DNA from: Novosphingobium sp.
GTDB lineage: Bacteria; Pseudomonadota; Alphaproteobacteria; Sphingomonadales; Sphingomonadaceae
DNA: 64,000 nt
Assembly (NCBI GenBank): GCA_016719755.1
Contig: JADJYM010000012.1
Coordinates: forward strand, 253,001 to 317,000
Direction: 5' to 3'
Positions 37,609-47,332 of the stretch are shown here, piece after piece. Under the pieces are notes generated by a model that saw only the letters and a program-made list of their open reading frames with translations, ran no database searches and was not told the origin of the DNA. Positions within the stretch are counted from its first letter, which is position 1. The number at the start of each line of letters is the position of its first letter. A program made the translations under genes and the position numbers.

Positions 37609-37805
37609 GCCGGGCCCAAGCCAGCGCAGGCACGCGAATTTCGCGTCCCGCCGGCCCAATCCAACATTTGCGGTTTGCGTGGCACATACCGCCACGCTCC
37701 AAGCAGATGTCGGGACTGCGAAGCGCATTTCGCCTTCGCGGCGACGGGTCATGCGGCCCCCACAGCCGGAACAGGCTGGGCCGCCGGAACAGGGATATCG
37801 TACCC

Positions 37806-38615
37806 TTGAACAACAATAATCGCGGCAACAGCAACAATAACAACAACCGGCGGCGCGGCCGGGGCAATCGTCAGCAGGGCGGCGGCGGCCAGCAGCTCAA
37901 CCGGATTGACAGCCGTGCGCGCGGCAATGCGCCCCAGTTGCTTGAAAAGTACCGCAAGCTGGCGCAGGATGCACACCTCAACGGTGACCGGGTCCAGGCC
38001 GAATACTACCTTCAGTTCGCGGACCACTACTTCCGGGTGATCGCCGACGCACGCGTGCGCCAGGAAGAACAGCGCCGCCCCCGCGACGAACGCTGGGAAG
38101 GCGGCGAGGAAGCCGACGACAGCGGCGAGTTTTCGGTCGAAAGCGACTTCCCGAGCTTCGAGCAGCCTCCCTATCAGCGCCGCGAGCGCGATGATCGGCC
38201 CCGCCAGCGCCCCATGCAGGACCAGGAGCACGACCGGTCGCAGGACGAGGATTCGTCGGGCGACGAGGATACGCGCGGGAACGTGGCCGAGGCTGCGGAT
38301 AGCGAATCAGGTGAACCCAACCCTTACGAACCGCCGCAGAATCCCTTTGTGCGAGAGCCCCGCGGCACCCGCGGTCTGAAGCCGCGCCGCGAGGATCGCC
38401 GTCCCCGCCGCGAGGAGCGCGATGCTGCATCGGCTGGCGACGAGCCACCCGCCGCGCTCGATCCCGCCTCGCTGCCCCCGGCGATTTCGGCCAGCCGCAG
38501 CGAAAGCGCACCGGAAATGACTGATGACGAGGCCCCGGCCAAGCCACGCCGTGGCCGTCCGCGCCGCAAGCCGGTGGCTGACGAGGCAGGCGAAGCGGCC
38601 GAGGCGGTGAACTGA
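37806..38615 (+). CDS. DUF4167-containing Asn/Arg-rich protein, TTG start
   Basis: The N-terminus is a low-complexity Asn/Arg/Gly run (NNNNRGNSNNNNNRRRGRGN). It leads into the conserved DUF4167 motif around RIDSRARGNAPQLLEKYRKLAQDAHLNGDRVQAEYYLQFADHYFRVI, a helical hairpin typical of alphaproteobacteria. The C-terminal two thirds is highly charged and disordered, with repeated Arg/Glu/Asp blocks and a basic tail (PAKPRRGRPRRKPV, AT-hook-like). The TTG start at 37806 is chosen because the family begins at this Asn run. Function is unknown; RNA or DNA binding is a reasonable guess from composition. Confidence 0.8.
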   Translation: MNNNNRGNSNNNNNRRRGRGNRQQGGGGQQLNRIDSRARGNAPQLLEKYRKLAQDAHLNGDRVQAEYYLQFADHYFRVIADARVRQEEQRRPRDERWEGGEEADDSGEFSVESDFPSFEQPPYQRRERDDRPRQRPMQDQEHDRSQDEDSSGDEDTRGNVAEAADSESGEPNPYEPPQNPFVREPRGTRGLKPRREDRRPRREERDAASAGDEPPAALDPASLPPAISASRSESAPEMTDDEAPAKPRRGRPRRKPVADEAGEAAEAVN

Positions 38616-38622
38616 GCCGCAC

Positions 38623-40212
38623 TTGGCGCAGCTGCTTGACAGGCTGAGCCGGAATCCGCGCAGCCTTGCGCCGATACTTGGCGTGCTGGTGGCCTGTGGG
38701 TTTGAGCCGCTGAAGCTGTGGCCGCTGGCGCTGCTGGCCCTTGCCCTGCTGATCGAACTGATCGCCCGCGCGCCATCCGCACGCCGCGCCGCGCTGATCG
38801 GTTGGCTGTTCGGGCTTGGACTCTTCACGCTGGGCAACAACTGGATCGCCACGGCCTTTACCTATCAGGCGGCGATGCCGGCCTGGCTGGGCTGGGTCGC
38901 GGTTGCGGGCCTTGCTGCCTTCTTGGCAATCTATCCCGCGCTGGCGGCGCTTGGCGCCTGGCTGATCGGGCGGCGCAGCTATGGCGCGCTGGTGATGGCC
39001 ATGGCCGGTACCTGGATTATCACCGAATGGCTGCGAAGCTGGGTCTTCACGGGTTTTGCCTGGAACCCGCTGGCCGCCATCGCGCTGGGCGGGTTCGACC
39101 ACGCGGGCCTTGCCGGTCTGGCACCGTGGCTGGGCACCTATGCATTGTCCGGACTGGTGGTCATGCTCGCCGGGGCCTGGCTGATCGCGGTCAGGCGCGG
39201 ACTGCCCGATTGGCGCGGCGCCGTGCTGGTGCTGGTGCCGGCCGTGCTGTTCCTCTCTCCGCTGCGTAGCGCGCCGCTCGACGAAACCGGCGGCAAGGGC
39301 CTGACAATCACCCTCGTCCAGCCGGACATCGACCAGACCGTCCTTAACGATCCGGCGATGTTCGAGGCCAATTTCACCAAGCTCGCCACGCTTTCCCCGC
39401 CGCGTCAGTCAGGGCAGCGGCGGTTGCTGTTATGGCCGGAATCCGGCGTGCCTGACTATCTGCGCGAAGGCTATCCCGATCGCTATTACCTTGACAATTA
39501 CGGCGCCGATCCGGTGCTGGCGCGGCGGCGGCTGGGCAAGGTCGCGGGCGCCGGCGGGATGCTGCTGAGCGGCACCTCCGACCTCGAAATCGGTATGGTT
39601 GCTGGCCGCGAGCGCGCGGTGGGCGCGCGCAATTCCGTCACCGCGCTGGATGAAAGCGGCACCATCCGGGGCAGCTATGCCAAGGCGCACCTTGTGCCGG
39701 GCGGCGAATACCTGCCGCTGCGCGCGCTGCTCACACCGCTAGGCCTTGCACGGCTGGTGCCCGGCGACATTGACTTCTGGCCCGGCCCCGGCCCGCGCAC
39801 CCTGGACCTTGGCCCCTGGGGCCGCGCGGGCGTGCAGGTTTGCTATGAGATCATCTTTTCAGGCCAGGTGGTGGACCGCGCCAACCGCCCGCAGTTCCTG
39901 TTCAATCCCAGCAACGACGGCTGGTTCGGGGCTTGGGGTCCGCCCCAGCACCTCGCCCAGGCGCGGCTGCGCGCAATCGAGGAAGGGCTGCCGGTGCTGC
40001 GCTCCACCACCACCGGGATCAGCGCGGTAATCGACGCGCGCGGGCGCGTGCTAGACCACCTGCCCCAGCACCATGCCGGACGGATCGACACGGCCCTGCC
40101 CGCGCCGCTTGCGCCGACTCTGTTCGCGCGGCTGGGCAATATGCTTGGCCTTGGCTGGGCCGCAGTTCTTCTTGCCTTGTCGGCAGTTGCCAGCCGCCGC
40201 CATGGCAGCTAG
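38623..40212 (+). CDS. lnt: Apolipoprotein N-acyltransferase
   Basis: Adds the third acyl chain to the N-terminal cysteine of lipoproteins in the inner membrane, a prerequisite for their sorting. The product has 529 residues from a TTG start 7 bp after the DUF4167 stop. Six or so membrane helices are followed by the nitrilase-like periplasmic domain. The catalytic triad is visible: Glu in WPESGVPD (about 273), Lys in [12 protein letters not shown] (about 354) and Cys in VCYEIIF (about 407). A C-terminal membrane helix ends the protein. Confidence 0.94.
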   Translation: MAQLLDRLSRNPRSLAPILGVLVACGFEPLKLWPLALLALALLIELIARAPSARRAALIGWLFGLGLFTLGNNWIATAFTYQAAMPAWLGWVAVAGLAAFLAIYPALAALGAWLIGRRSYGALVMAMAGTWIITEWLRSWVFTGFAWNPLAAIALGGFDHAGLAGLAPWLGTYALSGLVVMLAGAWLIAVRRGLPDWRGAVLVLVPAVLFLSPLRSAPLDETGGKGLTITLVQPDIDQTVLNDPAMFEANFTKLATLSPPRQSGQRRLLLWPESGVPDYLREGYPDRYYLDNYGADPVLARRRLGKVAGAGGMLLSGTSDLEIGMVAGRERAVGARNSVTALDESGTIRGSYAKAHLVPGGEYLPLRALLTPLGLARLVPGDIDFWPGPGPRTLDLGPWGRAGVQVCYEIIFSGQVVDRANRPQFLFNPSNDGWFGAWGPPQHLAQARLRAIEEGLPVLRSTTTGISAVIDARGRVLDHLPQHHAGRIDTALPAPLAPTLFARLGNMLGLGWAAVLLALSAVASRRHGS

Positions 40213-40217
40213 ACAGC

Positions 40218-40241
40218 CGATATAAAGCTTTCCTTATATCG
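40218..40241. promoter_or_regulatory. Palindromic operator candidate upstream of metK
   Basis: The inverted repeat CGATATAA-N8-TTATATCG is perfect in both arms (40218-40225 and 40234-40241) and lies 25-48 bp before the metK start, in a 53-bp intergenic gap. ArsR-family regulators of methionine/SAM metabolism (SahR/SamR) use AT-rich palindromes of this kind in proteobacteria. Regulator identity is inference; the space is too short for a typical SAM riboswitch. Confidence 0.6.
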
Positions 40242-40265
40242 AATATCTCAGCGACAGGACCCGCG

Positions 40266-41474
40266 ATGCGCAGCACCTATCTGTTCACTTCCGAAAGCGT
40301 TTCCGAAGGCCATCCCGACAAGGTTGCCGACCAGATTTCGGATTCGATCGTTGACCTGTTCCTGTCCAAGGACCCGGAAGCGCGGATCGCCTGCGAAACG
40401 CTGTGCACCACCCAGCTGGTCGTGCTGGCGGGTGAAATCCGCTGCAAGGGCGTATTCGAGGGCGGCGCATGGGCCCCCGGCGCCAAGGATGAGATCGAAC
40501 GCGTGGTCCGCCAGACCGTGAAGGACATCGGCTACGAACAGGACGGCTTCCACTGGGAGAAGTTCGAATTCATCAACCGCCTGCACGGCCAGTCCGCCCA
40601 CATCGCGCAGGGCGTCGACGCCAGCAGCAACAAGGACGAAGGCGCGGGCGATCAGGGCATCATGTTCGGCTATGCCACCGATGAAACGCCCGACCTGATG
40701 CCCGCGACGCTCTACTACAGCCACAAGATCCTGGAGCGGATGGCGGCGGATCGCCATTCCGGCGCCGCGCCGTTCCTGGAACCCGACGCGAAGAGCCAGG
40801 TGACCCTGCGCTATGAAGGCAGCCTGCCGGTTGCCGCAACCGCCGTGGTCGTCTCAACCCAGCACGCACCGGGCTATGACGAGGGCGACAAGGAAGCCGA
40901 GCTGCACGCCTATGTAAAACGCGTGGTGGCCGACGTGATCCCGCCGGTGCTGCTGCGCGAGACCGAATATCACATCAACCCCACCGGCAGCTTCGAGATC
41001 GGCGGGCCGGACGGTGACGCGGGCCTTACCGGGCGCAAGATCATCGTCGACACCTATGGCGGCGCGGCCCCCCACGGGGGCGGCGCGTTTTCGGGCAAGG
41101 ACCCGACCAAGGTCGACCGCAGCGCCGCCTATATCAGCCGTTATCTTGCCAAGAACATTGTCGCGGCGGGCCTTGCCACGCGCTGCACGATCCAGCTGGC
41201 CTATGCCATCGGCGTGTCAAAGCCGCTGTCGCTTTATGTCGACACGCACGAGACCGGCACGGTGGGCGACGACAAGATCGAGGCCGCGATCCTCGCCCTG
41301 CCCAAGCTGGGCGGCCTGACCCCGCGCGCGATCCGCACCCACCTTGGCCTCAACAAGCCGATCTACCGCCCCTCCGCCGCCTATGGCCACTTCGGCCGCA
41401 AGACGGACGGCGATTTCTTCCCTTGGGAAAGGCTGGACTTGGTGGACGATCTCAAGGCCGCGCTGGGCCAGTAA
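40266..41474 (+). CDS. metK: S-adenosylmethionine synthetase
   Basis: Forms SAM from methionine and ATP. The product has 402 residues. The start [26 protein letters not shown] contains the first family signature with the metal-binding histidine; [16 protein letters not shown] is the SAMS signature and [19 protein letters not shown] the phosphate-binding loop. The start at 40266 is preferred over the long open upstream frame, which is antisense or shadow to lnt. It is probably regulated by the palindrome just upstream. Confidence 0.97.
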   Translation: MRSTYLFTSESVSEGHPDKVADQISDSIVDLFLSKDPEARIACETLCTTQLVVLAGEIRCKGVFEGGAWAPGAKDEIERVVRQTVKDIGYEQDGFHWEKFEFINRLHGQSAHIAQGVDASSNKDEGAGDQGIMFGYATDETPDLMPATLYYSHKILERMAADRHSGAAPFLEPDAKSQVTLRYEGSLPVAATAVVVSTQHAPGYDEGDKEAELHAYVKRVVADVIPPVLLRETEYHINPTGSFEIGGPDGDAGLTGRKIIVDTYGGAAPHGGGAFSGKDPTKVDRSAAYISRYLAKNIVAAGLATRCTIQLAYAIGVSKPLSLYVDTHETGTVGDDKIEAAILALPKLGGLTPRAIRTHLGLNKPIYRPSAAYGHFGRKTDGDFFPWERLDLVDDLKAALGQ

Positions 41475-41496
41475 GCCCGGCGCAAGGCGGCCACCG

Positions 41497-41517
41497 GTCC
41501 CGGGTCGAGCCCGGGAC
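41497..41517. terminator. Hairpin between convergent metK and GST genes
   Basis: The perfect 8-bp stem GTCCCGGG / CCCGGGAC has a 5-nt loop. It lies 23 bp after the metK stop and 5 bp before the end of the convergent GST gene. There is no T run, so the terminator reading is tentative. Confidence 0.45.
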
Positions 41518-41521
41518 GACG

Positions 41522-42202
41522 TTATTGCCGATAGTCCGCCGTTACCACGCCCGCCGCCGCCAGTTCGGCCTCGTGGCTTTCCTCGCGCCAGGTTTCGGCC
41601 AGCGCCTCGACTTCCCATTGCCGCATGGCGGGATGGGCAAGGACGTGGTCGACCCAGGCCTGCCCCTTGCCGACATCCAGCCCATAGGTACGGATGCGAA
41701 AGGCGACCGGGGCGTAGAAGGCATCGACCGCAGTGAACTCCGCGCCCGCCAGCCACGGGCCGCCGAAGCGCGCGAGGCCGTCCTCGAAGATCTCGCGCAC
41801 ACGCTCCACATTGCGGCGCAAGCCCTCGCTCATCGGCTTGGGGCGGACGCGCACGCCCACGTTCATCGTGCAATCGCTGCGCAAATGCCCGAAGCCGCCG
41901 TGCATTTCCGTGACCGCCCCTTGAGCGAACACGCGCGCTTCTTCGCTCCCCGGCCAGACGCCCGCATGGCGATCGGCGAGGTAGAGCGTGATCCCCAGCG
42001 AATCCGGTATCTTGCGCGCCCCGTCGATCAGCAGCGGCACCTGTCCGGTGGGCGAAAAACGGCGGAAGTCCTCGTAATTGTCGGGCCTGGTGAACGGCTC
42101 CAGCCTGTCTGCGAAGGCAATCCCCAGCGCTTTCATCAGCACCCAGGGACGCAGGCTCCAGCTTGAATAGTTCCGGTTGGCGGTGATCAGGGTATAGGTC
42201 AT
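41522..42202 (-). CDS. Glutathione S-transferase family protein
   Basis: A 226-residue GST-fold protein. Its N-terminal thioredoxin fold starts MTYTLITANRNYSSWSLRPWVLMKAL, and has the glutathione-binding SPTGQVPLLID with cis-Pro, and IPDSLGITLYLAD. A C-terminal all-helical domain follows (FGGPWLAGAEFTAVDAFYAPVAFRI). The NYSSWSLRPW start is typical of a bacterial GST subgroup whose substrates are mostly unknown. The start at 42202 is the first family residue; upstream in-frame residues are not conserved. Confidence 0.9.
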   Translation of the reverse strand: MTYTLITANRNYSSWSLRPWVLMKALGIAFADRLEPFTRPDNYEDFRRFSPTGQVPLLIDGARKIPDSLGITLYLADRHAGVWPGSEEARVFAQGAVTEMHGGFGHLRSDCTMNVGVRVRPKPMSEGLRRNVERVREIFEDGLARFGGPWLAGAEFTAVDAFYAPVAFRIRTYGLDVGKGQAWVDHVLAHPAMRQWEVEALAETWREESHEAELAAAGVVTADYRQ

Positions 42203-42233
42203 GGGGCGCAGCCTAGCCTTGCGCGCTGCGCGG

Positions 42234-42896
42234 TCAATGCAGGTAAGCGGCGGCATCCTCGTGCGGCCAGCGCTCCAGCCGGGGCGTGGCGCGGTCCAGG
42301 AACACGGATGGCAGCGTCACCAGCATCAGCACCTTGTGGATGCACCAGTCGGCGGCGATCTCGTTCCAGCGGGCCTGGGCGCGGCCGTTGCGCAGCAGCC
42401 AGCGGCGATAGGGCAGGAAATGCTCGGGCTCGTCCTTGTGGACGATCCGGAAGATCCGCAGCATCACCGGATCGGCCTGGATGATCCGGCTGCGCAGCAG
42501 CACTTCCACCTGTTTCAGCCCACGCTCCTCGGTCAGCATGATCACCCGGCAGAGCCGTTCGAAGGCTTCGGGATCGGACACCACCTCTTCGGTGTCCAGG
42601 TCCTCGATCGTGCAGCGGAAGATCCACTGGATGAAGCGGTCGATGTGCCCCGCCCCCGAATCCAGCCGCAGCGGCATCCGCCCCTGCACTTCGAACCAGC
42701 GGCGGAACATATGATAGTGCTTGTATTCGTCGGCGCGGTGACGGGTTACTTCGGCGATGAACGCGCCGTCGTCCGGGCAGCGCGCCCGCACCGCTTCCAG
42801 CACCCGGTCAAGCGAGGTGTAGCCCCGGTGCTCGTTGTAGATATAGACCGATGCCAGCACGTCGAGATAACGTTCACGAAAGGCGGACATCGGCAT
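42234..42896 (-). CDS. Ferritin-like superfamily protein
   Basis: A helical protein of about 220 residues with two carboxylate/histidine clusters spaced like a diiron centre: HRADEYKHYHMFRRW and HKDEPEHFLPYRRW. This pattern suggests a four-helix ferritin-like fold, and possibly an oxidative or hydroxylase role. I do not recognise the exact family. The ATG at 42896 has GGAG 8 nt upstream, better than the GTG at 42905 that it replaces. It lies 18 bp from the nitronate monooxygenase stop and is probably co-transcribed with it. Confidence 0.65.
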   Translation of the reverse strand: MPMSAFRERYLDVLASVYIYNEHRGYTSLDRVLEAVRARCPDDGAFIAEVTRHRADEYKHYHMFRRWFEVQGRMPLRLDSGAGHIDRFIQWIFRCTIEDLDTEEVVSDPEAFERLCRVIMLTEERGLKQVEVLLRSRIIQADPVMLRIFRIVHKDEPEHFLPYRRWLLRNGRAQARWNEIAADWCIHKVLMLVTLPSVFLDRATPRLERWPHEDAAAYLH

Positions 42897-42914
42897 CGCG
42901 GTCACTCCAGCCCC

Positions 42915-44048
42915 CTATTCCAGCATACTGGTGAGGCCCAGCACCGCCTCGGCAAATTCCTCGCGGAAGTCCTGCACCACCTGGCGGCAGGACCGCTCGG
43001 CCTCGATCAGCCCTACGCCCTGGCCGACGAAGTAGGAAACAAGATCGCGCGCCTCTTCGTTCCCGTTGACCACCGCCTTCTCGATATGGGCGAAGCTGGG
43101 TTCGCTGACCATGCCCATCAGCGGCATCGGCAGGGTGCCGGGACTGGCGGGGCCGTCCCACGCCTCGTGCCAGGCGGTTTTCAGCTGGCGCGCGGGCTTG
43201 CCGGTGCGCGCCTTGGAGCGAACGGTATCGCGGCTGCGGGCATCCACCATCTTCTGGCGGAAGGCCGGGCTGGTCTCTGCCTCGGGCGTCGAGAGCCAGA
43301 CCGAACCGCACCAGGCGCCCTGCGCGCCCGCCGCCATCATCGCCGCCATCTGTCCACCTGTCATGATCCCGCCGGCAGCCAGAACCGGGATGTCCTTGCC
43401 GGCCGCTTTCAGCGCGCGGACCACTTCGGGAACCAGCACCAGCGTGGATACCTCGCCGCAATGGCCGCCCGCCTCGCCGCCCTGGGCAACGATGATGTCG
43501 ACCCCTGCCGCCGCCTGGCGCAGCGCGTGTTCCTTGGCGCCGACCAGCGCGGCTACCGGAATGCCGCGCTTCTTGCCCTCGGCGATCATTTCGGGTGGGG
43601 CGATCCCCAGCGCGTTGGCGATCAGGCGGATCGGGTGGCGAAAGGCGACTTCCATCAGCGCCTGCCCGTTTTCGGGTGTGATCCCGGCGCCTTCGCGGAT
43701 GCGCAGCGCCTCGCTATCGGGGATCGAGACGCCGTAGCGCCCCAGCAGATCGGCGGTGAAACTCTTGTGCTCGTCCGAAATCGCCGCCGCGCGCTGGGCG
43801 TTGCTGGTGAACTGGGTAACGCGCGGGTCGACTGTCTCGGGCACCAGCACGTCGACGCCATAGGGTTTGCCGTCGATATGCGCGTCGATCCAGGCCAGTT
43901 CCTGCTCGAACTGTTCGGGCGTGTAGGCCGCCGCCCCGAACACGCCGAAGCCCCCCGCTTTGCTGACCGCCACCACCACATCGCGGCAGTGGCTGAACGC
44001 GAACAGCGGAAATTCGGCGCCGGTCATCCGGCAAAGTGCATTGTCCAT
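42915..44048 (-). CDS. Nitronate monooxygenase family protein
   Basis: An FMN-dependent TIM-barrel oxygenase related to 2-nitropropane dioxygenase. The 377-residue product shows AVSKAGGFGVFGAAAYTPEQ, the FMN-binding region GVDIIVAQGGEAGGHCGEVS and PVLAAGGIMTGGQMAAMMAAGAQGAWCG (glycine-rich phosphate-binding part). Substrates of chromosomal members are often unclear; some oxidise alkyl nitronates. It sits in a minus-strand pair with the ferritin-like gene. Confidence 0.88.
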   Translation of the reverse strand: MDNALCRMTGAEFPLFAFSHCRDVVVAVSKAGGFGVFGAAAYTPEQFEQELAWIDAHIDGKPYGVDVLVPETVDPRVTQFTSNAQRAAAISDEHKSFTADLLGRYGVSIPDSEALRIREGAGITPENGQALMEVAFRHPIRLIANALGIAPPEMIAEGKKRGIPVAALVGAKEHALRQAAAGVDIIVAQGGEAGGHCGEVSTLVLVPEVVRALKAAGKDIPVLAAGGIMTGGQMAAMMAAGAQGAWCGSVWLSTPEAETSPAFRQKMVDARSRDTVRSKARTGKPARQLKTAWHEAWDGPASPGTLPMPLMGMVSEPSFAHIEKAVVNGNEEARDLVSYFVGQGVGLIEAERSCRQVVQDFREEFAEAVLGLTSMLE

Positions 44049-44239
44049 GATACTCTCCCTTTGCGGGCGATCATGGCGCGGGCGAAAGGTTGCGGCAAGA
44101 GACCTTTCTTGGATGAATCACGCGCAGACGCGGACGCGGTGAGATTTGCGGTGAGATTTGCGGCGCAGCCGCCCTAGAATCCGCATCCCGCGCCTGCCGC
44201 AACGCGGGATCGATCCAATGGCCTGCGGCGACCCGATAA

Positions 44240-44878
44240 TCAGGCCACGTAGCTGGCCGTAGTCTTCGCCGCGACTTCCTCCGCGCTCACCCCCGGCGCC
44301 AGTTCCAGCAGGCGGAACGGCGAGGCATGATCGTCGCGGCGGAACACGGCAAGGTCGGTGATCAGCATGTCGACCACGTTGCGCCCCGTCAGCGGCAGGG
44401 TGCAGGCCGGGATGAACTTGGGGCTGCCGTCCTTGGCGCAGTGTTCCATCACCACGATGATCTTCTTGACGCCCGCGACCAGATCCATCGCGCCGCCCAT
44501 GCCCTTGATCATCTTGCCTGGCACCATCCAGTTGGCGATGTCGCCGTCTTGCGAAACTTCCATCCCGCCCAGCACGGTCAGATCGATCTTGCCGCCGCGA
44601 ATCATCGCGAAGCTGGTAGCACTGTCGAAATAGGCGGAGTGCGGCAGCTCGCTGATGGTCTGCTTTCCGGCGTTGATCAGGTCCGGGTCTTCCTCCCCCG
44701 TATAGGGGAACGGGCCGATTCCCAGCATTCCGTTCTCGCTCTGGAGAGTGACCGTCATTCCGGCGGGCACGTGGTTCGCCACCAGGGTCGGGATGCCGAT
44801 CCCCAGGTTGACGTAGAACCCGTCCTGCAGTTCCTGCGCGGCGCGGGCCGCCATTTCATCGCGGGTCCAGCCCATCAC
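44240..44878 (-). CDS. 3-oxoacid CoA-transferase subunit B
   Basis: The beta subunit of a two-component succinyl-CoA:3-ketoacid (or acetyl-CoA:acetoacetate) CoA-transferase. The catalytic Glu is in [10 protein letters not shown], the residue that forms the glutamyl-CoA thioester intermediate. [18 protein letters not shown] and [19 protein letters not shown] are family signatures. The product has 212 residues. Its start overlaps the stop of subunit A by 4 bp, so the two are translated together. The 191 bp to nitronate monooxygenase contains only a short 12-bp tandem repeat at about 44139-44162. Confidence 0.93.
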   Translation of the reverse strand: MMGWTRDEMAARAAQELQDGFYVNLGIGIPTLVANHVPAGMTVTLQSENGMLGIGPFPYTGEEDPDLINAGKQTISELPHSAYFDSATSFAMIRGGKIDLTVLGGMEVSQDGDIANWMVPGKMIKGMGGAMDLVAGVKKIIVVMEHCAKDGSPKFIPACTLPLTGRNVVDMLITDLAVFRRDDHASPFRLLELAPGVSAEEVAAKTTASYVA

Positions 44879-45585
44879 ACGGTCTCCCTTTCGCGCACGG
44901 TGCGGAATTCGATCTTCTTGTCATAGGGCGCGCCCACGATCAGCCGCTGGACATAGACGCCGGGCAGGTGGATCGCCTCGGGATCGAGCGATCCCGCCTC
45001 GACGATTTCCTCCACCTCGACCACGCAGACCTTGCCGCAAGTGGCGGCGGGAACGTTGAAATTGCGCGCGGTCTTGCGGAACACGACGTTGCCGGTGGTG
45101 TCGGCCTTCCACGCCTTCACCAGCGCCAGATCGGCGAAGATCCCGCGTTCGAGGACATATTCCTGATCGTCGAACACCTTGGTTTCCTTGCCCTCGGCCA
45201 CCAGGGTTCCGACGCCGGTCTTGGTATAGAAGCCCGGAATGCCCGCACCGCCCGCGCGCATCCGCTCGGCCAGGGTGCCCTGGGGGCAGAATTCCACCTC
45301 AAGCTCGCCCGACAGGTACTGGCGCTCGAACTCCTTGTTCTCGCCCACGTAGCTGGAGATCATCTTCTTCACCTGACGCGTGCGCAGCAGCTTGCCGATG
45401 CCTTCGTTGTCGATTCCAGCATTGTTGCTGGCGAAGGTCAGGTCCTTCACACCTGAATCGCGCACCGCATCAAGCAGGCGTTCGGGAATGCCGCACAGAC
45501 CGAAGCCGCCGCAGGCGATGAGCAGGCCGTCACGCAGCAGGCCGTCAAGGGCAGCGGCGGCATCGGGGTAGACTTTCTGGGCCAT
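44875..45585 (-). CDS. 3-oxoacid CoA-transferase subunit A
   Basis: The alpha subunit, 236 residues, opening [20 protein letters not shown] and carrying [16 protein letters not shown] (CoA-binding glycine-rich part). [17 protein letters not shown] and the loop [20 protein letters not shown] are also typical. With subunit B it moves CoA between acetoacetate and succinate or acetate, supplying ketone-body and short-chain acyl metabolism, and complementing the 3-hydroxybutyryl-CoA dehydrogenase elsewhere in the window. It is divergent from a LysR gene, which is a likely regulator. Confidence 0.93.
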   Translation of the reverse strand: MAQKVYPDAAAALDGLLRDGLLIACGGFGLCGIPERLLDAVRDSGVKDLTFASNNAGIDNEGIGKLLRTRQVKKMISSYVGENKEFERQYLSGELEVEFCPQGTLAERMRAGGAGIPGFYTKTGVGTLVAEGKETKVFDDQEYVLERGIFADLALVKAWKADTTGNVVFRKTARNFNVPAATCGKVCVVEVEEIVEAGSLDPEAIHLPGVYVQRLIVGAPYDKKIEFRTVRERETV

Positions 45586-45677
45586 GGTTCCTCCCGCATG
45601 GATCGAGGGTGCAGTCTAGCGGCCGGATTCAATCCGGACTAACGATTGTTTGTTTGCATATTTGATAAGAGTTACTG

Positions 45678-46553
45678 ATGCGAAAGCTCGCCATCTATCA
45701 CCTTGAAACCCTGCTGTGGATCGCGCGGCTGGGTACCTTCCGCGCTGCGGCAGAGCGGCTGGGCACTACCCAGCCCGCGATTTCCGCCCGCGTGCGCGAG
45801 ATCGAGCAGCAATTGGGGATCGCCCTGTTCCGGCGCGAAGGGCGCGGCGTGGTGCTGACTGCACGGGGCCGCCAACTGGTGCAGGACTGCGAACCGCTGC
45901 TTGCCGGGTTCGAGCGCGCCCTGCTGGCGGCGGGCGATCTTGCCGGCGCGCGCGGCGTGGTGCGGCTGGGCGCGGGCGAGATCGCGGCGGCCAGCTGCCT
46001 ACCCGGCTTTGTCGCCGATGTCAGCCGCGACCTGCCGGGGGTGACGCTGGAAATCGACCTCGACCTTACCGCGCGGATGCTTCAGCATTTGCTTGGCGGC
46101 ACGCGCGACCTGGTGTTCCTGGCCGGGCCGGTCGCCAGCCCCGGCGTGCAGACCGCACCCATCGGCGAGGTTGGCCTGGTCTGGCTTGCCGCGCCGGCCA
46201 CGATCGCGGCAGGCGGGTTCAACCAGCCGCTCCCGGTCTGGTCGGTGGGCGCCCATTCGCCGATCCATCAGGTGCTGCTGGCCGAGCTTGCGGACGGTCT
46301 GCCGCATCGCTCGGTCAACGTGTGCAACAATGTCCAGACGATGATCGGCATCGTCGCAGGCGGCGCGGGCGCGGCGCTGTTTCCGGAAACCATGGTGCGC
46401 GGAGCGCTGGCGGCTGGCCTGCTAGCCGAGGCCCACCCCAGCCCCCGGCGCCGGATCGCCTTTGAAGCCGCGATCCGCAGCGGCGAGCAGGACCCGCTGA
46501 TCCTGGAGATGTTTCACCGCGCCGCAGCCCTCAGGATCGACGGTTCAGGGTAG
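45678..46553 (+). CDS. LysR-family transcriptional regulator
   Basis: A 291-residue LTTR. The N-terminal winged helix-turn-helix (LETLLWIARLGTFRAAAERLGTTQPAISARVREIEQQLG) is followed by the two-lobed effector domain (VVRLGAGEIAAASCLPGF...). The gene is divergent from scoAB, with about 90 bp between the starts, the classic layout for a LysR regulator of its neighbour. The intergenic DNA is AT-rich (TTGTTTGTTTGCATATTTGA), a plausible binding and promoter region. It overlaps the convergent HAD gene by 9 bp. Confidence 0.9.
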   Translation: MRKLAIYHLETLLWIARLGTFRAAAERLGTTQPAISARVREIEQQLGIALFRREGRGVVLTARGRQLVQDCEPLLAGFERALLAAGDLAGARGVVRLGAGEIAAASCLPGFVADVSRDLPGVTLEIDLDLTARMLQHLLGGTRDLVFLAGPVASPGVQTAPIGEVGLVWLAAPATIAAGGFNQPLPVWSVGAHSPIHQVLLAELADGLPHRSVNVCNNVQTMIGIVAGGAGAALFPETMVRGALAAGLLAEAHPSPRRRIAFEAAIRSGEQDPLILEMFHRAAALRIDGSG

Positions 46554-47198
46554 CGTCAACCCCAGCACTTCCGAAAGATCGGCCAGGGCCTGCTCGCCGC
46601 TGGTCACCTTGATCGCGTGCATCCCCAGCTGCGCGGCGGGCTTGCAGTTGATCCCAAGGTCATCGAGGTAGACGCACGTAGCCGGTTCCAGCCACAGGCG
46701 TTCGCACATCATAAGATAGATGCGCGGATCGGGCTTGCGCACCCCCGCCTTGGAGCTTTCGATAATGTGTTCGAACCGGGCGAAGACCTGTTCATAGGCA
46801 TCGGCCTTGTCGCCGCTGCGGGCCATCCCGGCGCCGTGGCCGGCGGGCACGTTGTTGGTGATGCAGCCCAGGCGGTAGCCTTCGGCCTTGAGCTGGTCGA
46901 GCGCGGCGACCATCGCCGGGCGGATCGATCCCGAAAGCACCGCCAGCACATCGCGCCCGGCAAGCGAATGGCCCAATTCCTCCGCCTCCATTTCGAATCG
47001 CACGTCAAAGGTCCGCGCGTCGATCTCGGCACGTTCGAACAGCGCCCAGGCGTTGGTATCGGGATTGGTGGCATTTACCCGCCGGATGAAGTCCTGCGGC
47101 AGGCCGCGTTCCTCCTCAAGACGGTTGAACGCCTCGAACGGAGAGGCGGTAATTACTCCGCCAAAATCAAAGATCACGGCGGAAAATGGGCGCGTCAT
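46545..47198 (-). CDS. HAD-IA family hydrolase
   Basis: A 217-residue haloacid dehalogenase-superfamily hydrolase. Motif I is VIFDFGGVIT (with the nucleophile Asp), motif II CITNN (Ser/Thr region), motif III the lysine region KAGVRKPDPRIY and motif IV VYLDDLG. The insert and end (CERLWLEPATCVYLDDLGINCKPA) resemble the HAD domain of soluble epoxide hydrolase-like and 2-haloacid dehalogenase-like proteins. The substrate is unknown. It converges on the LysR gene. Confidence 0.88.
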   Translation of the reverse strand: MTRPFSAVIFDFGGVITASPFEAFNRLEEERGLPQDFIRRVNATNPDTNAWALFERAEIDARTFDVRFEMEAEELGHSLAGRDVLAVLSGSIRPAMVAALDQLKAEGYRLGCITNNVPAGHGAGMARSGDKADAYEQVFARFEHIIESSKAGVRKPDPRIYLMMCERLWLEPATCVYLDDLGINCKPAAQLGMHAIKVTSGEQALADLSEVLGLTLP

Positions 47199-47332
47199 GT
47201 CCTGCTCCTGATTGCCGGGGACGCGCTTCCGTGGCGCATCGGTGCGCGCACCGCAAGTGCATCGCAGTTGACGCAGGTCATAGCCGGGTATCCAATGCCG
47301 GGTTATCAGCCAAAGCGAAGGGAGAACATCAG

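Noticed and set aside
40213-40265. SAM riboswitch upstream of metK
   Set aside because: The gap is only 53 bp and shows a simple palindrome, not a riboswitch fold.
44139-44162. 12-bp tandem repeat (GGTGAGATTTGC twice) between nitronate monooxygenase and scoB
   Set aside because: Only two units and no structure around them; not enough to call a functional element.
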